In this document: positions 1 to 7,246 of the stretch, piece after piece
Layout of the letters: each line of letters begins with the position of its first letter
How positions within the stretch are numbered: position 1 is the first letter of the stretch
Source: Nitrospira sp.
GTDB lineage: Bacteria; Nitrospirota; Nitrospiria; Nitrospirales; Nitrospiraceae
NCBI GenBank assembly: GCA_012032965.1
Contig: JAAUPT010000079.1
Location: 1-7,337, forward strand
Direction: 5' to 3'
Length of the DNA stretch: 7,337 nt
Program-made: the position numbers and the translations under genes
Notes under the pieces: generated by a model
Told to the model about the DNA's origin: nothing
The model's database searches: none
What the model saw: only the letters and a program-made list of their open reading frames with translations

Positions 1-2
1 TG

Positions 3-137
3 ATGAGCTATCGCGTATGGTTTGGCTTATCGGGTAGCACGACTCTGGTTGGGCTCGCCGCACTGATGGCATATCGGTGTTTGGCACACCGAGCTGCATG
101 CCCGTTGTGTCGGCCCCGGGGGCGGGTCGCCGTTTAG
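3..137 (+). CDS. possible small membrane-type ORF, 44 aa
   Basis: This is an ATG-started frame of 44 codons ending in TAG. It has a hydrophobic stretch (about residues 6-24, rich in L, A, G, V), then a short basic tail with three cysteines, including a CPLC pair near residues 34-37. The ATG overlaps a TGA at 1-3 (TGATG), the arrangement seen when a gene is translationally coupled to one ending just upstream, but the upstream sequence is outside the window. No ribosome binding site can be judged. The frame ends 25 nt before the FIST gene. I do not recognise a family. It may be a chance ORF in a leader region. Confidence 0.2.
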   Translation: MSYRVWFGLSGSTTLVGLAALMAYRCLAHRAACPLCRPRGRVAV

Positions 138-149
138 TTTTAGACTAAG

Positions 150-154
150 AGGAG
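150..154 (+). promoter_or_regulatory. ribosome binding site of the FIST gene
   Basis: AGGAG lies 8 nt before the ATG at 163. It decides the start, because the frame is open further upstream without a stop but offers no better-placed start codon. No convincing sigma-70 promoter was found in 1-149. Confidence 0.75.
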
Positions 155-162
155 AACAACTG

Positions 163-1305
163 ATGGAAGTTCATACGCTTGGTTATGATCGCAAGAAACT
201 CTGGTCCATCAAGAGCCGGCCACGAATTGACTCTCCCCGAACGCTGGCGTTGTTATTTGGGTCCGCCAGCTTTCTCGATTCGGACGATCCTATCAAGGAA
301 TTGCTCGATGATTACCGCGAATCGATCGTCCTCGGGTGCTCCACTGCCGGCGAGATCTTAGGAACACAGATCTCTGACGAGAGCGTGAGTGCTGCGATTG
401 TACGATTTGACCATACGGACCTCCGAATGGCGAAGGCACCGGTGCACTCGGCGGAAGATTCCTTCACCGCCGGGCAGGACATCGCTCGACAGCTGAACGA
501 CTCTAGATTGAAAGGCATCCTCGTCCTCTCAGATGGTCTTAAGGTGAACGGAAGCGAGCTGGTGCGGGGTTTGAATTCGAAGGTCCCGTCCTCAGTTGTG
601 GTCACTGGTGGGCTGGCCGGAGATGGGGACCGATTTCGTCGTACGTGGGTGCTGCAAGACCGGCGACCTCAAGCAGGTTTTGTGACGGCGGTTGGGTTCT
701 ATGGTGATCGTATTCATATCGGGCACGGATCGAAGGGCGGATGGGATCGTTTCGGACCCGAGCGGCGCGTGACTAAGTCCAGAGGGAACATTCTCTTTGA
801 ACTCGATGGTCGCCCTGCCCTTCAGCTGTATAAGGAGTATCTCGGGGAGCGCGCTGATGGCTTGCCGGCCACAGGATTGCTCTTTCCTCTTGCATTGCGT
901 GCGAATCAAGCGGATTCCAAAAGCCTCGTTCGGACGATTCTCGCAGTGGATGAAAGTGAACAATCACTGACCTTCGCCGGCGATATTCCAGAAGGAGCCT
1001 TTGCGCAATTAATGAAGGCGAACTTCGACCGCTTGGTCCAAGGAGCCTCAGAGGCGGCGGCGTCGACAAGGCCATCGGCTGACGGCGACTCGCCCACCCT
1101 CGCCCTCGCCATCAGTTGCGTCGGGCGTCGACTTGTCTTGGGAGAACGAACGGAGGAGGAAACAGAGGCGACGCTGGATATGCTTCCCAAGGGGACGCAG
1201 CAGATCGGGTTCTACTCGTACGGGGAAATTTCTCCGTACACCGCGGGGACTTGCGATCTTCACAATCAAACGATGACGCTCACGACTCTGAGCGAGGCGG
1301 CGTGA
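163..1305 (+). CDS. FIST domain-containing signal sensor protein
   Basis: This is a soluble FIST (FIST_N plus FIST_C) protein, a predicted small-ligand sensor domain found beside or fused to kinases, cyclases and chemoreceptors. It has no signal peptide or membrane segment, so it should act in the cytoplasm. The FIST_N part spans about residues 25-215, with GCSTAGEI at 58-65 and TGGLAGDG at 148-155. The FIST_C part spans about 216-376, with SCVGRRLVLGER at 318-328 and GFYSYGEISP at 349-358, followed by the family-typical DLHNQTMTLT ending. The length of 380 aa is normal for a stand-alone FIST protein. The stop is 6 nt before the hybrid kinase gene, so the two are almost certainly co-transcribed. 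The inferred role is to supply a sensory input to that kinase; the ligand cannot be read from the sequence. The family call is secure. Confidence 0.93.
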   Translation: MEVHTLGYDRKKLWSIKSRPRIDSPRTLALLFGSASFLDSDDPIKELLDDYRESIVLGCSTAGEILGTQISDESVSAAIVRFDHTDLRMAKAPVHSAEDSFTAGQDIARQLNDSRLKGILVLSDGLKVNGSELVRGLNSKVPSSVVVTGGLAGDGDRFRRTWVLQDRRPQAGFVTAVGFYGDRIHIGHGSKGGWDRFGPERRVTKSRGNILFELDGRPALQLYKEYLGERADGLPATGLLFPLALRANQADSKSLVRTILAVDESEQSLTFAGDIPEGAFAQLMKANFDRLVQGASEAAASTRPSADGDSPTLALAISCVGRRLVLGERTEEETEATLDMLPKGTQQIGFYSYGEISPYTAGTCDLHNQTMTLTTLSEAA

Positions 1306-1311
1306 CGCCAT

Positions 1312-4300
1312 ATGCATTCCTTGTTGGCACGGCAACTCAAGCGATTAAGCCTCGATGGGGAGTATCCGCCTCCATCGCCGGAGGTGTGGGGTGAGCTGCT
1401 GGAGAGAATCAGCCGGAGCTATCAAGAGGCCGATCAGGGGCATGCGCTCTTGGAACGATCGCTTGCCTTCTCTTCAGAGGAAATGCGGAATCTCTATGCG
1501 CAACTCAAGCAATCCAGCGAGACACAGCTGGCTCAGGAACGAAACAAGCTCCAGGCGGTCTTGCACGCTCTTGGAGATGGACTCTGCGTTGTCGATGCGG
1601 AGTGGAAGATTCAGATGATGAACCATCAGGCAGAGCAGTTGTTCGGGGAGCCGGCACAGGCGCTCGTAGGCCGCCCGGCTTATCGGATGATCTCTCCGGG
1701 ACCGGAGGAATATCGAGAGGATTGCCTGATCATCGATGCCACGTTGCCGACACTTTCTTCCGGCGAGCCATATCGCACGGACGACGGTCTGCTGGTGACG
1801 GCAGACGGGCAGCTCGTGGCCATCTCCTTGGTCGTAACCCCGATGATCTCGTATGGGGTCGTCATCGGAGCCGTGCTCGTGTTCAGAGATATCACACGTG
1901 AGAAACAGGTCGAGCGAGAGCGCCAACAGACGGAGGGTGTCCTTCGGCGAATCCAATCGGGATTATCTGAGTTGGCCAAGAGCCCACAAATCTATAGTGG
2001 TAGCTTGCAAGATGCGTTTCAAACAGTCACGCGGGTGGCCGCGGAATGTCTCCACACGGAACGAGTCAGCATCTGGTTTTTTACCGGTGATCGATCTGCC
2101 ATCCAATGTGCGGATCTGTATCAGCTCGTAACTCGAGAGCATTCACAAGGTATGGCGTTGAGTGCCACCGATTACCCGAAATACTTTGGTGAGCTCGCTA
2201 CTGAACGCATTGTCGCAGCCGATGATGCTCAGATGGATTCGAGAACAGCTGAATTTGCAACAGCGTACCTAGCTCCGCTTGGCATTACCTCCATGCTTGA
2301 TGTACCGATTCGCTCTGAAGGCAAGATGATCGGAGTGATCTGTCATGAGCATATCGGACCCAGGCGACGCTGGACCTTGGAGGAACAGCATTTCGCGGCA
2401 TCTATCGCCAATACCGTTGCCTTGGCCATAGAGGCTGCAGATCGTCGAAAGGTGGAACAAGCCTTACGAACCAGCGAAGGGCGTCTGACGACGACGGTTC
2501 AGAGTACCAACATCGGAATTTGGGATTGGGATCTCAACTCGAACAGCGTCTATCTTTCGCCTGAATGGAAGCGGCAATTGGGGTATGAAGATTACGAGCT
2601 CGACAATACGTTTCAAGAGTGGGAAAGCCGGGTTCACCCCGAAGATCACGATCGTTCCTTGGGTGCTGTCGAGGCATATCTGAGTGGACAAGTCTCAGCA
2701 CTCGAAATTGAGCACCGTCTTCTCCATAAGGACGGTTCCTACCGGTGGATTCTTGCCCGTGGGACCATGATCAAAAATGAAGAGGAGTCGTCGTCCCGCA
2801 TCGTGGGGATCCATATCGATGTGACCGATCGGAAAGTGGCAGAAGAACTTCTCCGTCAAGCGAAGGACGCCGCTGAAGCAGCCAGTCGGGCGAAGAGTCA
2901 ATTCCTGGCCAATATGAGCCACGAAATTCGGACGCCGATGAACGGTGTGTTGGGGCTGGCGGAATTGTTACTCCGCTGTTCTCTTGGCGATAAAGAACGT
3001 CATTTGTCCGAATCTATCCATCGCTCCGGCACAGTCCTGCTCGCCATCATCAACGACATTTTGGACTTCTCAAAGATCGAAGCGGGCAAGTTACAACTCG
3101 AGACAACCCCTTTTGAGGTGCGGCGAACCATTCAAGAAGCGGTCGATTTGTCAGGGCCAGCCGCAGAAAAGAAGCAACTGAAACTTTCTTGGAAGATTGA
3201 TGACACTATTCCTCTCTACCTACTCGGAGATCCAACACGCCTGAGGCAAATCCTCGTGAACCTGGTTGGAAATGCGGTCAAATTTACAGAGCGGGGACTG
3301 ATTGAGGTATCTGTGATGCTTGAGCGTCAGAAGGGGGAGCAGTATGAATTGTCGGTCTCTGTGAAAGACACTGGCATCGGCATCTCTCTCGATGCTCAGG
3401 CGAACATTTTTGAGGCCTTCTCGCAAGCCGATGGCTCGACGACACGAAAATATGGTGGGACAGGTTTAGGACTGGCGATCGTGAAGCAACTTGTCATCCT
3501 GATGGGGGGAGATATTGAGCTCCAAAGCGCTCCTGGAGAGGGGGCCAGATTCAGGTTTACCGCGTATTTCAGGCGATGTGGCATGGTTCAGAAACCTTTA
3601 CCGTCACCGGCCACTCGGAGTGTCGGTGAATCTCAACCCACCGACCATCGACTACCCGGTTCAACAGCGGTGAAGATTCTGCTGGTCGAAGACAATCCCG
3701 TGAATCGTGAGGTCGCCAGCGGCATGCTGGAGACACTCAATTGTCACATCGATACAGCTGAAAACGGGCGAGAAGCGGTGGCCGCGCTTCAGACAACGGA
3801 GTACGCGCTGGTGTTTATGGATTGTCAGATGCCGGAGATGGATGGATTGACGGCGACTCGGTTGATCAGGGAACGTGAGGCGAATGCAGAAATACCAGCG
3901 AACAACACTGCGCATTGCCCCAGGCGTAGAGTCCCGATAGTTGCCTTGACCGCACATGCCATGCAGGGAGACCGAGAACTCTGTCTCGCTGCAGGCATGG
4001 ATGATTACCTCACCAAACCCTTTACGCTGGCGCAACTTGAACACGTGTTGACCCGGTGGCTTCCTAAGAACGACAGGGAGAAACGCGAAGGAGATAGCGC
4101 ATCGGCCACGCCATCGGAGAAGCCAGTAGGTAGTGATCAGTCGGCCATGGCTACGAGGGAAGGGAAACTTAATGGCTCAATGGTTGAGCCCACTGTCATT
4201 GATCAATCGGCTTTAGCTGCCATCCGTGCACTGCAACGCCCCGGTCATCCCGACATCTTGGCCCGCATCGTCTCTCAGTATGTTGAGACGTCACGAGAGA

Positions 4301-4434
4301 TGGTCGAACGGATACGCCGGGCGGTCGTCTCGAAGGACGCGGCTGAGTTGCGTGCGTCCGCACACCGTCTAAAATCGAGCAGCGCTCAACTCGGGGCGTT
4401 GGACTTGGCGGCCGACTGTCGCGAGTTGGAATGA
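1312..4434 (+). CDS. hybrid sensor histidine kinase (PAS-GAF-PAS-HisKA-HATPase-REC-Hpt), Hpt truncated by frameshift
   Basis: This is a cytoplasmic tripartite hybrid kinase with no transmembrane helix. The order is an N-terminal helical segment (1-75), PAS (about 76-200), GAF (about 215-378), PAS/PAC (about 388-507), HisKA with [10 protein letters not shown] and phospho-acceptor His537, and HATPase_c with N-box Asn654, G1 DTGIGI (686-691) and G2 GGTGLGLA (715-722). A receiver (about 787-912) follows, with Glu793/Asp794, phospho-acceptor Asp837 in MDCQMPEMDG and Lys902. Last is an Hpt domain from about 963, with His1018 in HRLKSSSA. All catalytic residues are present. The frame stops after ELE (TGA 4432-4434), in the middle of the Hpt bundle; the rest continues in the -1 frame to 4553, giving about 1080 aa if restored. 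The start is the ATG 6 nt after the FIST stop, with only a weak GAGG 14 nt upstream, so translational coupling is likely. The inferred role is to take FIST and PAS/GAF signals and pass phosphate through REC and Hpt to a partner. Confidence 0.93.
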   Translation: MHSLLARQLKRLSLDGEYPPPSPEVWGELLERISRSYQEADQGHALLERSLAFSSEEMRNLYAQLKQSSETQLAQERNKLQAVLHALGDGLCVVDAEWKIQMMNHQAEQLFGEPAQALVGRPAYRMISPGPEEYREDCLIIDATLPTLSSGEPYRTDDGLLVTADGQLVAISLVVTPMISYGVVIGAVLVFRDITREKQVERERQQTEGVLRRIQSGLSELAKSPQIYSGSLQDAFQTVTRVAAECLHTERVSIWFFTGDRSAIQCADLYQLVTREHSQGMALSATDYPKYFGELATERIVAADDAQMDSRTAEFATAYLAPLGITSMLDVPIRSEGKMIGVICHEHIGPRRRWTLEEQHFAASIANTVALAIEAADRRKVEQALRTSEGRLTTTVQSTNIGIWDWDLNSNSVYLSPEWKRQLGYEDYELDNTFQEWESRVHPEDHDRSLGAVEAYLSGQVSALEIEHRLLHKDGSYRWILARGTMIKNEEESSSRIVGIHIDVTDRKVAEELLRQAKDAAEAASRAKSQFLANMSHEIRTPMNGVLGLAELLLRCSLGDKERHLSESIHRSGTVLLAIINDILDFSKIEAGKLQLETTPFEVRRTIQEAVDLSGPAAEKKQLKLSWKIDDTIPLYLLGDPTRLRQILVNLVGNAVKFTERGLIEVSVMLERQKGEQYELSVSVKDTGIGISLDAQANIFEAFSQADGSTTRKYGGTGLGLAIVKQLVILMGGDIELQSAPGEGARFRFTAYFRRCGMVQKPLPSPATRSVGESQPTDHRLPGSTAVKILLVEDNPVNREVASGMLETLNCHIDTAENGREAVAALQTTEYALVFMDCQMPEMDGLTATRLIREREANAEIPANNTAHCPRRRVPIVALTAHAMQGDRELCLAAGMDDYLTKPFTLAQLEHVLTRWLPKNDREKREGDSASATPSEKPVGSDQSAMATREGKLNGSMVEPTVIDQSALAAIRALQRPGHPDILARIVSQYVETSREMVERIRRAVVSKDAAELRASAHRLKSSSAQLGALDLAADCRELE

Positions 4435-4553
4435 TAGGCGCCAGTCAAGAGCTTGATCGAGCGGGAGAAGTCTTGAACCAGTTCGACCAGCACTACGAGG
4501 CGGCCTGTGCCGCACTTCAAGAAGAGCTGGCGAAAGGGAGAGCGGCCGCATGA
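4431..4553 (+). other. out-of-frame C-terminal remainder of the Hpt domain
   Basis: Read from A4431, the -1 frame gives 40 residues beginning MIGASQEL and ending in a stop whose TGA (4551-4553) overlaps the next gene's ATG (4550-4552). Joined to the upstream ...CRELE it gives the usual Hpt continuation (ELEM-G) and the last amphipathic helix. One extra A in the GAA/ATG junction would restore a single frame. No canonical slippery heptamer is seen at the junction, so programmed frameshifting is not supported. Separate reinitiation at the overlapping ATGA (4431-4434) is possible but has no clear ribosome binding site. Confidence 0.8.
4536..4540 (+). promoter_or_regulatory. ribosome binding site of the second kinase gene
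   Basis: GGGAG inside a purine-rich run (4533-4542) lies 9 nt before the ATG at 4550. It sits within the frameshifted Hpt tail. If translation of kinase 1 really ends at 4434, the second gene loses its ATGA coupling and depends on this site alone. Confidence 0.6.
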
Positions 4554-6121
4554 CGAAGAAACGTCGCCCAACGGTTCTGATCGTCGATGACGATACGGTT
4601 GCCCGGCTTCTGGCTCGTGAGGCACTTGAACAGTCCGGCTGGTCGGTCGAGGAAGCTGAAAATGGGCGCCTTGGTGTGGAGTCGTTCATCCAGCATCATC
4701 CCGATCTGGTGCTGCTGGACATCATGATGCCAGAGATGGACGGATTCACGGCCTGTGCCGAGTTGCGGCGATTGCCGGAAGGCAGGCATACGCCCGTGCT
4801 GATCATGACAGGACTGGAGGACTATCAGTCGATTACCCAGGCGTATGATGTTGGAGCAACCGATTTTATCGTCAAGCCGATCAATGGCCTCTTACTAGGA
4901 CATCGGGTCCGTTACATGTTACGAGCCGGCCAGGCCATGCAGGACCTACGTGATAGTCAGGTCAAGTTAGTGCAGGCTCGAGATGCCGCTCTTGAGGGTG
5001 CGCGGCTCAAGTCAGAGTTTCTTGCCACCATCAGCCATGAGATTCGAACTCCGATGAACGGGATCGTCGGCATGGATGAACTGTTGCTTGATATGGACCT
5101 GACACCAGAACAACGAGACTGCGCAGAAACGATCAAAATCTCCGCCACGGCTTTGCTGGACATCATTAACGATGTTTTGGACTTTTCTAAATTGGAATCA
5201 GGCCGGGTCACGCTCAGTCGAGAAGAGTTTGCGGTCAAAACGGTTGTCGAGAGTAATCTCGAACCATTCAGAGAACGGGCCAGAGAGAAAGGCATCCGCC
5301 TCCGTTATGAAATCGCGAGCACGATTCCATCAAAATTCTATGGCGATCCGGTTCGACTCGGACGCCTTCTCTCGGTCCTCCTTAGCAACGCTGTGAAATT
5401 CACGGAACGCGGGGAGATCTGTGTGCAAGTCCACCCTTGTTCTCAGTCGACGGGCAGAGCGGGGATGCAACAAGGGAAAGATGTCAACCCTATCCGATTT
5501 AGCGTGCGCGATACGGGGATCGGGATTGAAAAGGCCGATGCCGATCGATTGTTCCAGCCATTTGTGCAAGCTGATGGGTCCCATCGACGTACATATGGCG
5601 GGATGGGTCTGGGGTTGGCACTCGCCAAGCAACTTGTCGAGCTCATGGGCGGTGCAATGGAGTTCGAGAGTGAGATCGGGAAGGGAAGCACATTTTGGTT
5701 TGATCTCTCACTTGCTCACGTCGATGGCGGTGGTTCACCAGCAAATTCTCTCTGTGCCTTGCTGTACGTGAAAGAAGCTGTCAGTCATGCGATCCTTCTG
5801 AGAACGCTGGAGCGACTCGGGTATCAAGTTCACAGTATTGAGGCGGCTAAGGAACTACAGAATCTGAGGTGTGAACTGGCTCCGAATCTATTGGTTGCGG
5901 AAATCGAGTTGTTTCGATCAGCAGCAGAGCTTACCTGCGTGCAACAGCTCAAAGAGCGCTTCTCACAACTTCAAGTTCTTGGGCTCAGAGACGAGTCTGC
6001 ATGCGGTGGTGCCTCCATCCGCATGCCGTTTGAGATCAGTGGGTATCTAGAAAAGCCTTTGACTGTCGAAGCCATCAAGGCTGCTGCAGGAGCAGGTGGT
6101 TCAGGCACTCACGCTCGTTGA
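4550..6121 (+). CDS. response regulator-histidine kinase (REC-HisKA-HATPase) with C-terminal degenerate receiver
   Basis: This 523-aa cytoplasmic kinase has no membrane helix. The N-terminal receiver (about 6-122) is complete: acidic residues Asp13-Asp15, phospho-acceptor Asp57 in [11 protein letters not shown], Thr87 and Lys109. A helical linker (125-155) leads to HisKA with [10 protein letters not shown] and His163. HATPase_c follows, with Asn280, G1 DTGIGI (321-326), an F-box around 335-341 and G2 GGMGLGLA (350-357). Residues about 400-515 keep a receiver-like pattern but are degenerate: the acidic pair is replaced by VKE (407-409), Glu451 sits where the phospho-Asp should be, and a Lys (502) remains in GYLEKPL. 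There is no Hpt, DNA-binding or enzymatic output domain. The ATG overlaps the stop of the frame-restored kinase 1, so the pair is co-translated. The inferred role is a downstream partner whose Asp57 receives phosphate from the kinase 1 Hpt and controls its own kinase core. Domain calls are firm; partner choice is inference. Confidence 0.9.
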   Translation: MTKKRRPTVLIVDDDTVARLLAREALEQSGWSVEEAENGRLGVESFIQHHPDLVLLDIMMPEMDGFTACAELRRLPEGRHTPVLIMTGLEDYQSITQAYDVGATDFIVKPINGLLLGHRVRYMLRAGQAMQDLRDSQVKLVQARDAALEGARLKSEFLATISHEIRTPMNGIVGMDELLLDMDLTPEQRDCAETIKISATALLDIINDVLDFSKLESGRVTLSREEFAVKTVVESNLEPFRERAREKGIRLRYEIASTIPSKFYGDPVRLGRLLSVLLSNAVKFTERGEICVQVHPCSQSTGRAGMQQGKDVNPIRFSVRDTGIGIEKADADRLFQPFVQADGSHRRTYGGMGLGLALAKQLVELMGGAMEFESEIGKGSTFWFDLSLAHVDGGGSPANSLCALLYVKEAVSHAILLRTLERLGYQVHSIEAAKELQNLRCELAPNLLVAEIELFRSAAELTCVQQLKERFSQLQVLGLRDESACGGASIRMPFEISGYLEKPLTVEAIKAAAGAGGSGTHAR

Positions 6122-6203
6122 CCTACCTCCCAGATCTCCACACCGCCACGCTTTCGTAACGAACTGTTTGTCAGGTTGGTGGAAGAGGGGGAGTCTGCCT
6201 CGC
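6122..6203. other. convergent intergenic gap, no clear terminator
   Basis: These 82 nt separate the ends of two convergent genes. I looked for a GC-rich hairpin with a T-run on either strand and found only short, weak complementarity. Termination may be Rho-dependent or may lie within the coding ends. Confidence 0.4.
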
Positions 6204-6777
6204 TCAGTGTTTCTTGTCCTTTTGCATGATCTTATCGGTCCAAGCCAGTAAAATAGCAGAAGCCAAGAAGGTCATATGAATGAAGATCTTCCATTTTAGA
6301 TGCTCCGGATTCTCATTGGCCACATCCACAAACCCTTTGAGCAAGTGAATACTGGAAATGCCGATCAAAGAAGCGGCCAGTTTGATCTTGATCGTGCCGG
6401 GATCCACGTGGTGAGCCAGTCAGGTCGGTCTGATGGTGCTCCAAATCTAGTTTGCTGACGAAAGTTGCGTACCCCCCGATGACGACCATGGTCAACAAGT
6501 TGGCGACCATCGTCACATCGATCAGCCCCAAGACACCGAGCATGAACACGGTTTCTTCCATCTTGTTGATGTGGGTCACCATTTCCCAGAGTTCGTGGAG
6601 AAACTTGTACGCATAGAGTAGCTCCGCCACGATAAGACCGGCATAGAGCGGGGCTTGAATCCATCGGCTCGCAAAGATGATGCTCTCGAAGAAGGCCTCG
6701 ACTTGATTGCTGGCAGGGTGAGAAGTTTTAGGCGAGGGTACTGTCTCTTGAGTGTTGGGTGATCGAGAATCTGACAT
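6204..6777 (-). pseudogene. YqhA/UPF0114-family inner membrane protein, frame broken twice
   Basis: This resembles E. coli YqhA (UPF0114), a small four-helix membrane protein of poorly known function. The first frame (start 6777) has a polar N-terminal extension of about 25 residues, then the family motif FASRWIQAPLY (35-45), helix 1 (about 40-61), and long helix 2 (about 76-104) with LGLIDVTMVANLL. The second half (6204-6407) holds KLAASLIGISSIHLLKGF and IHMTFLASAILLAW, the other two helices, and a basic end. The halves are in different frames. A short bridge, DRPDWLT, lies in the third frame, so two single bases are missing, near 6429-6436 and near 6410-6411. Adding two bases gives 576 nt, exactly 192 codons (191 aa plus stop), which supports this. 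All conserved segments remain, so it is either a very recent pseudogene or a sequence error. It has its own promoter and ribosome binding site. Confidence 0.85.
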
Positions 6778-6782
6778 GCAAG

Positions 6783-6788
6783 CCTCCT
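6783..6788 (-). promoter_or_regulatory. strong ribosome binding site of the YqhA-like gene
   Basis: On the minus strand the sequence is AGGAGG, 5 nt before the ATG at 6777. It is a perfect Shine-Dalgarno core and fixes the start, which includes the polar N-terminal extension that is not part of the YqhA core. Confidence 0.85.
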
Positions 6789-6804
6789 GACTGCAGCGCG
6801 ACGT

Positions 6805-6833
6805 ATCCTAGTCAGTGAGGCCTAGACTGTCAA
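6805..6833 (-). promoter_or_regulatory. sigma-70-type promoter for the YqhA-like gene
   Basis: The minus strand has a perfect -35 box TTGACA (6828-6833), a 17-nt spacer, and TAGGAT as -10 (6805-6810; four of six matches to TATAAT). Transcription would start near 6798, giving a leader of about 20 nt that contains the AGGAGG site. The spacer holds two near-direct copies around CTAGG (CAGTCTAGG and CTGACTAGG), which might bind a regulator. The call is by motif only. Confidence 0.6.
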
Positions 6834-6839
6834 TTCAGT

Positions 6840-6877
6840 TTCTCGCATTCTTGAGGTCTCGAGAGGTCGAGCGAGAA
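6840..6877. repeat. 7-bp inverted repeat upstream of the YqhA-like promoter
   Basis: TTCTCGC (6840-6846) and GCGAGAA (6871-6877) are perfect inverted copies separated by 24 nt. The spacer includes the 8-bp palindrome TCTCGAGA (6857-6864). It lies between the end of the right-edge gene and the -35 box. There is no following T-run on the minus strand, so it is not a classical intrinsic terminator. It could be an operator or a weak terminator for the upstream gene. Confidence 0.3.
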
Positions 6878-6889
6878 CGTTTTATGGAC

Positions 6890-7231
6890 TTACGCGGGGT
6901 CTGCTGAAACACTCGCCAAGTCTCGAACCAAGATGGCGGCACGATCACAGGCATCCTTGATCTGTTCCGCACAACGGTGAGTCGCTTCTTCAGCTGGCAA
7001 CCGGGTAAGTAGGATGTCCGTGAATCCGTTGATAGAAGTCAGTGCATTGTTCAAGTCGTGCGCCAGTTTTGGTAATGATGTGGGCGTGACTGCGATGGAG
7101 AAACGAGGTTGTGAAGCTTCGGTGGGTATCTTCGATCGATTGACTCTGATCAAGGCACTCTGGATCTCAAGGGTCAATTCCCGTGCTGATAGGAGAAGGT
7201 TGGGCAGTGTCTCGTGCGCGCGCTGAAGCAC
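6890..7231 (-). CDS. DHp-only (HDLNN-type) histidine kinase-like protein or fragment
   Basis: The frame runs from a GTG at 7231 to a TAA and encodes 113 aa. Residues about 54-107 form a histidine-kinase dimerisation/phospho-acceptor domain of the HD[FL]NN type, with LAHDLNNALTSINGF and His58, followed by a second helix with IKDACDRAAILVRDLA. In this class (for example CckA-like kinases) an ATPase domain normally follows, but here the protein ends within six residues, so it cannot phosphorylate itself alone. Residues 1-35 include PNLLLSARE, which resembles a receiver beta-3 strand with the acceptor Asp replaced. The GTG has no good ribosome binding site. An in-frame TGA lies at 7247-7249, with open frame beyond it. 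The real start is therefore unclear and the gene may be broken. The domain call is reasonable; the gene boundaries are not. Confidence 0.55.
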   Translation of the reverse strand: MLQRAHETLPNLLLSARELTLEIQSALIRVNRSKIPTEASQPRFSIAVTPTSLPKLAHDLNNALTSINGFTDILLTRLPAEEATHRCAEQIKDACDRAAILVRDLASVSADPA

Positions 7232-7246
7232 AAGCTTCGAATTAAA

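Noticed and set aside
82..100. Sigma-54-like TGGCAC ... TGCA upstream of the FIST gene
   Set aside because: The GG and GC elements are separated by 11 nt instead of the required 10, and sigma-54 promoters tolerate almost no spacing change.
111..141. GC-rich CGGC...GCCG hairpin followed by T-rich bases, resembling an intrinsic terminator
   Set aside because: The stem is only 4 bp with a long GC-rich loop and the T tract is interrupted. It is too weak to call.
134..148. TTAGT-N5-ACTAA inverted repeat just before the FIST ribosome binding site
   Set aside because: The 5-bp arms are AT-rich and could easily occur by chance; no promoter was found next to it.
592..963. Long minus-strand frames inside the FIST and kinase genes
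   Set aside because: They lie opposite strongly supported coding regions, have no recognisable domains, and are typical shadow frames.
4422..4436. Programmed -1 ribosomal frameshift in the kinase
   Set aside because: There is no X-XXY-YYZ slippery heptamer in frame at the junction; a missing base explains it more simply.
7014..7226. Plus-strand 70-aa frame at the right edge
   Set aside because: It is antisense to the DHp-domain frame, which contains a recognisable HDLNN motif; the plus frame shows no domain.
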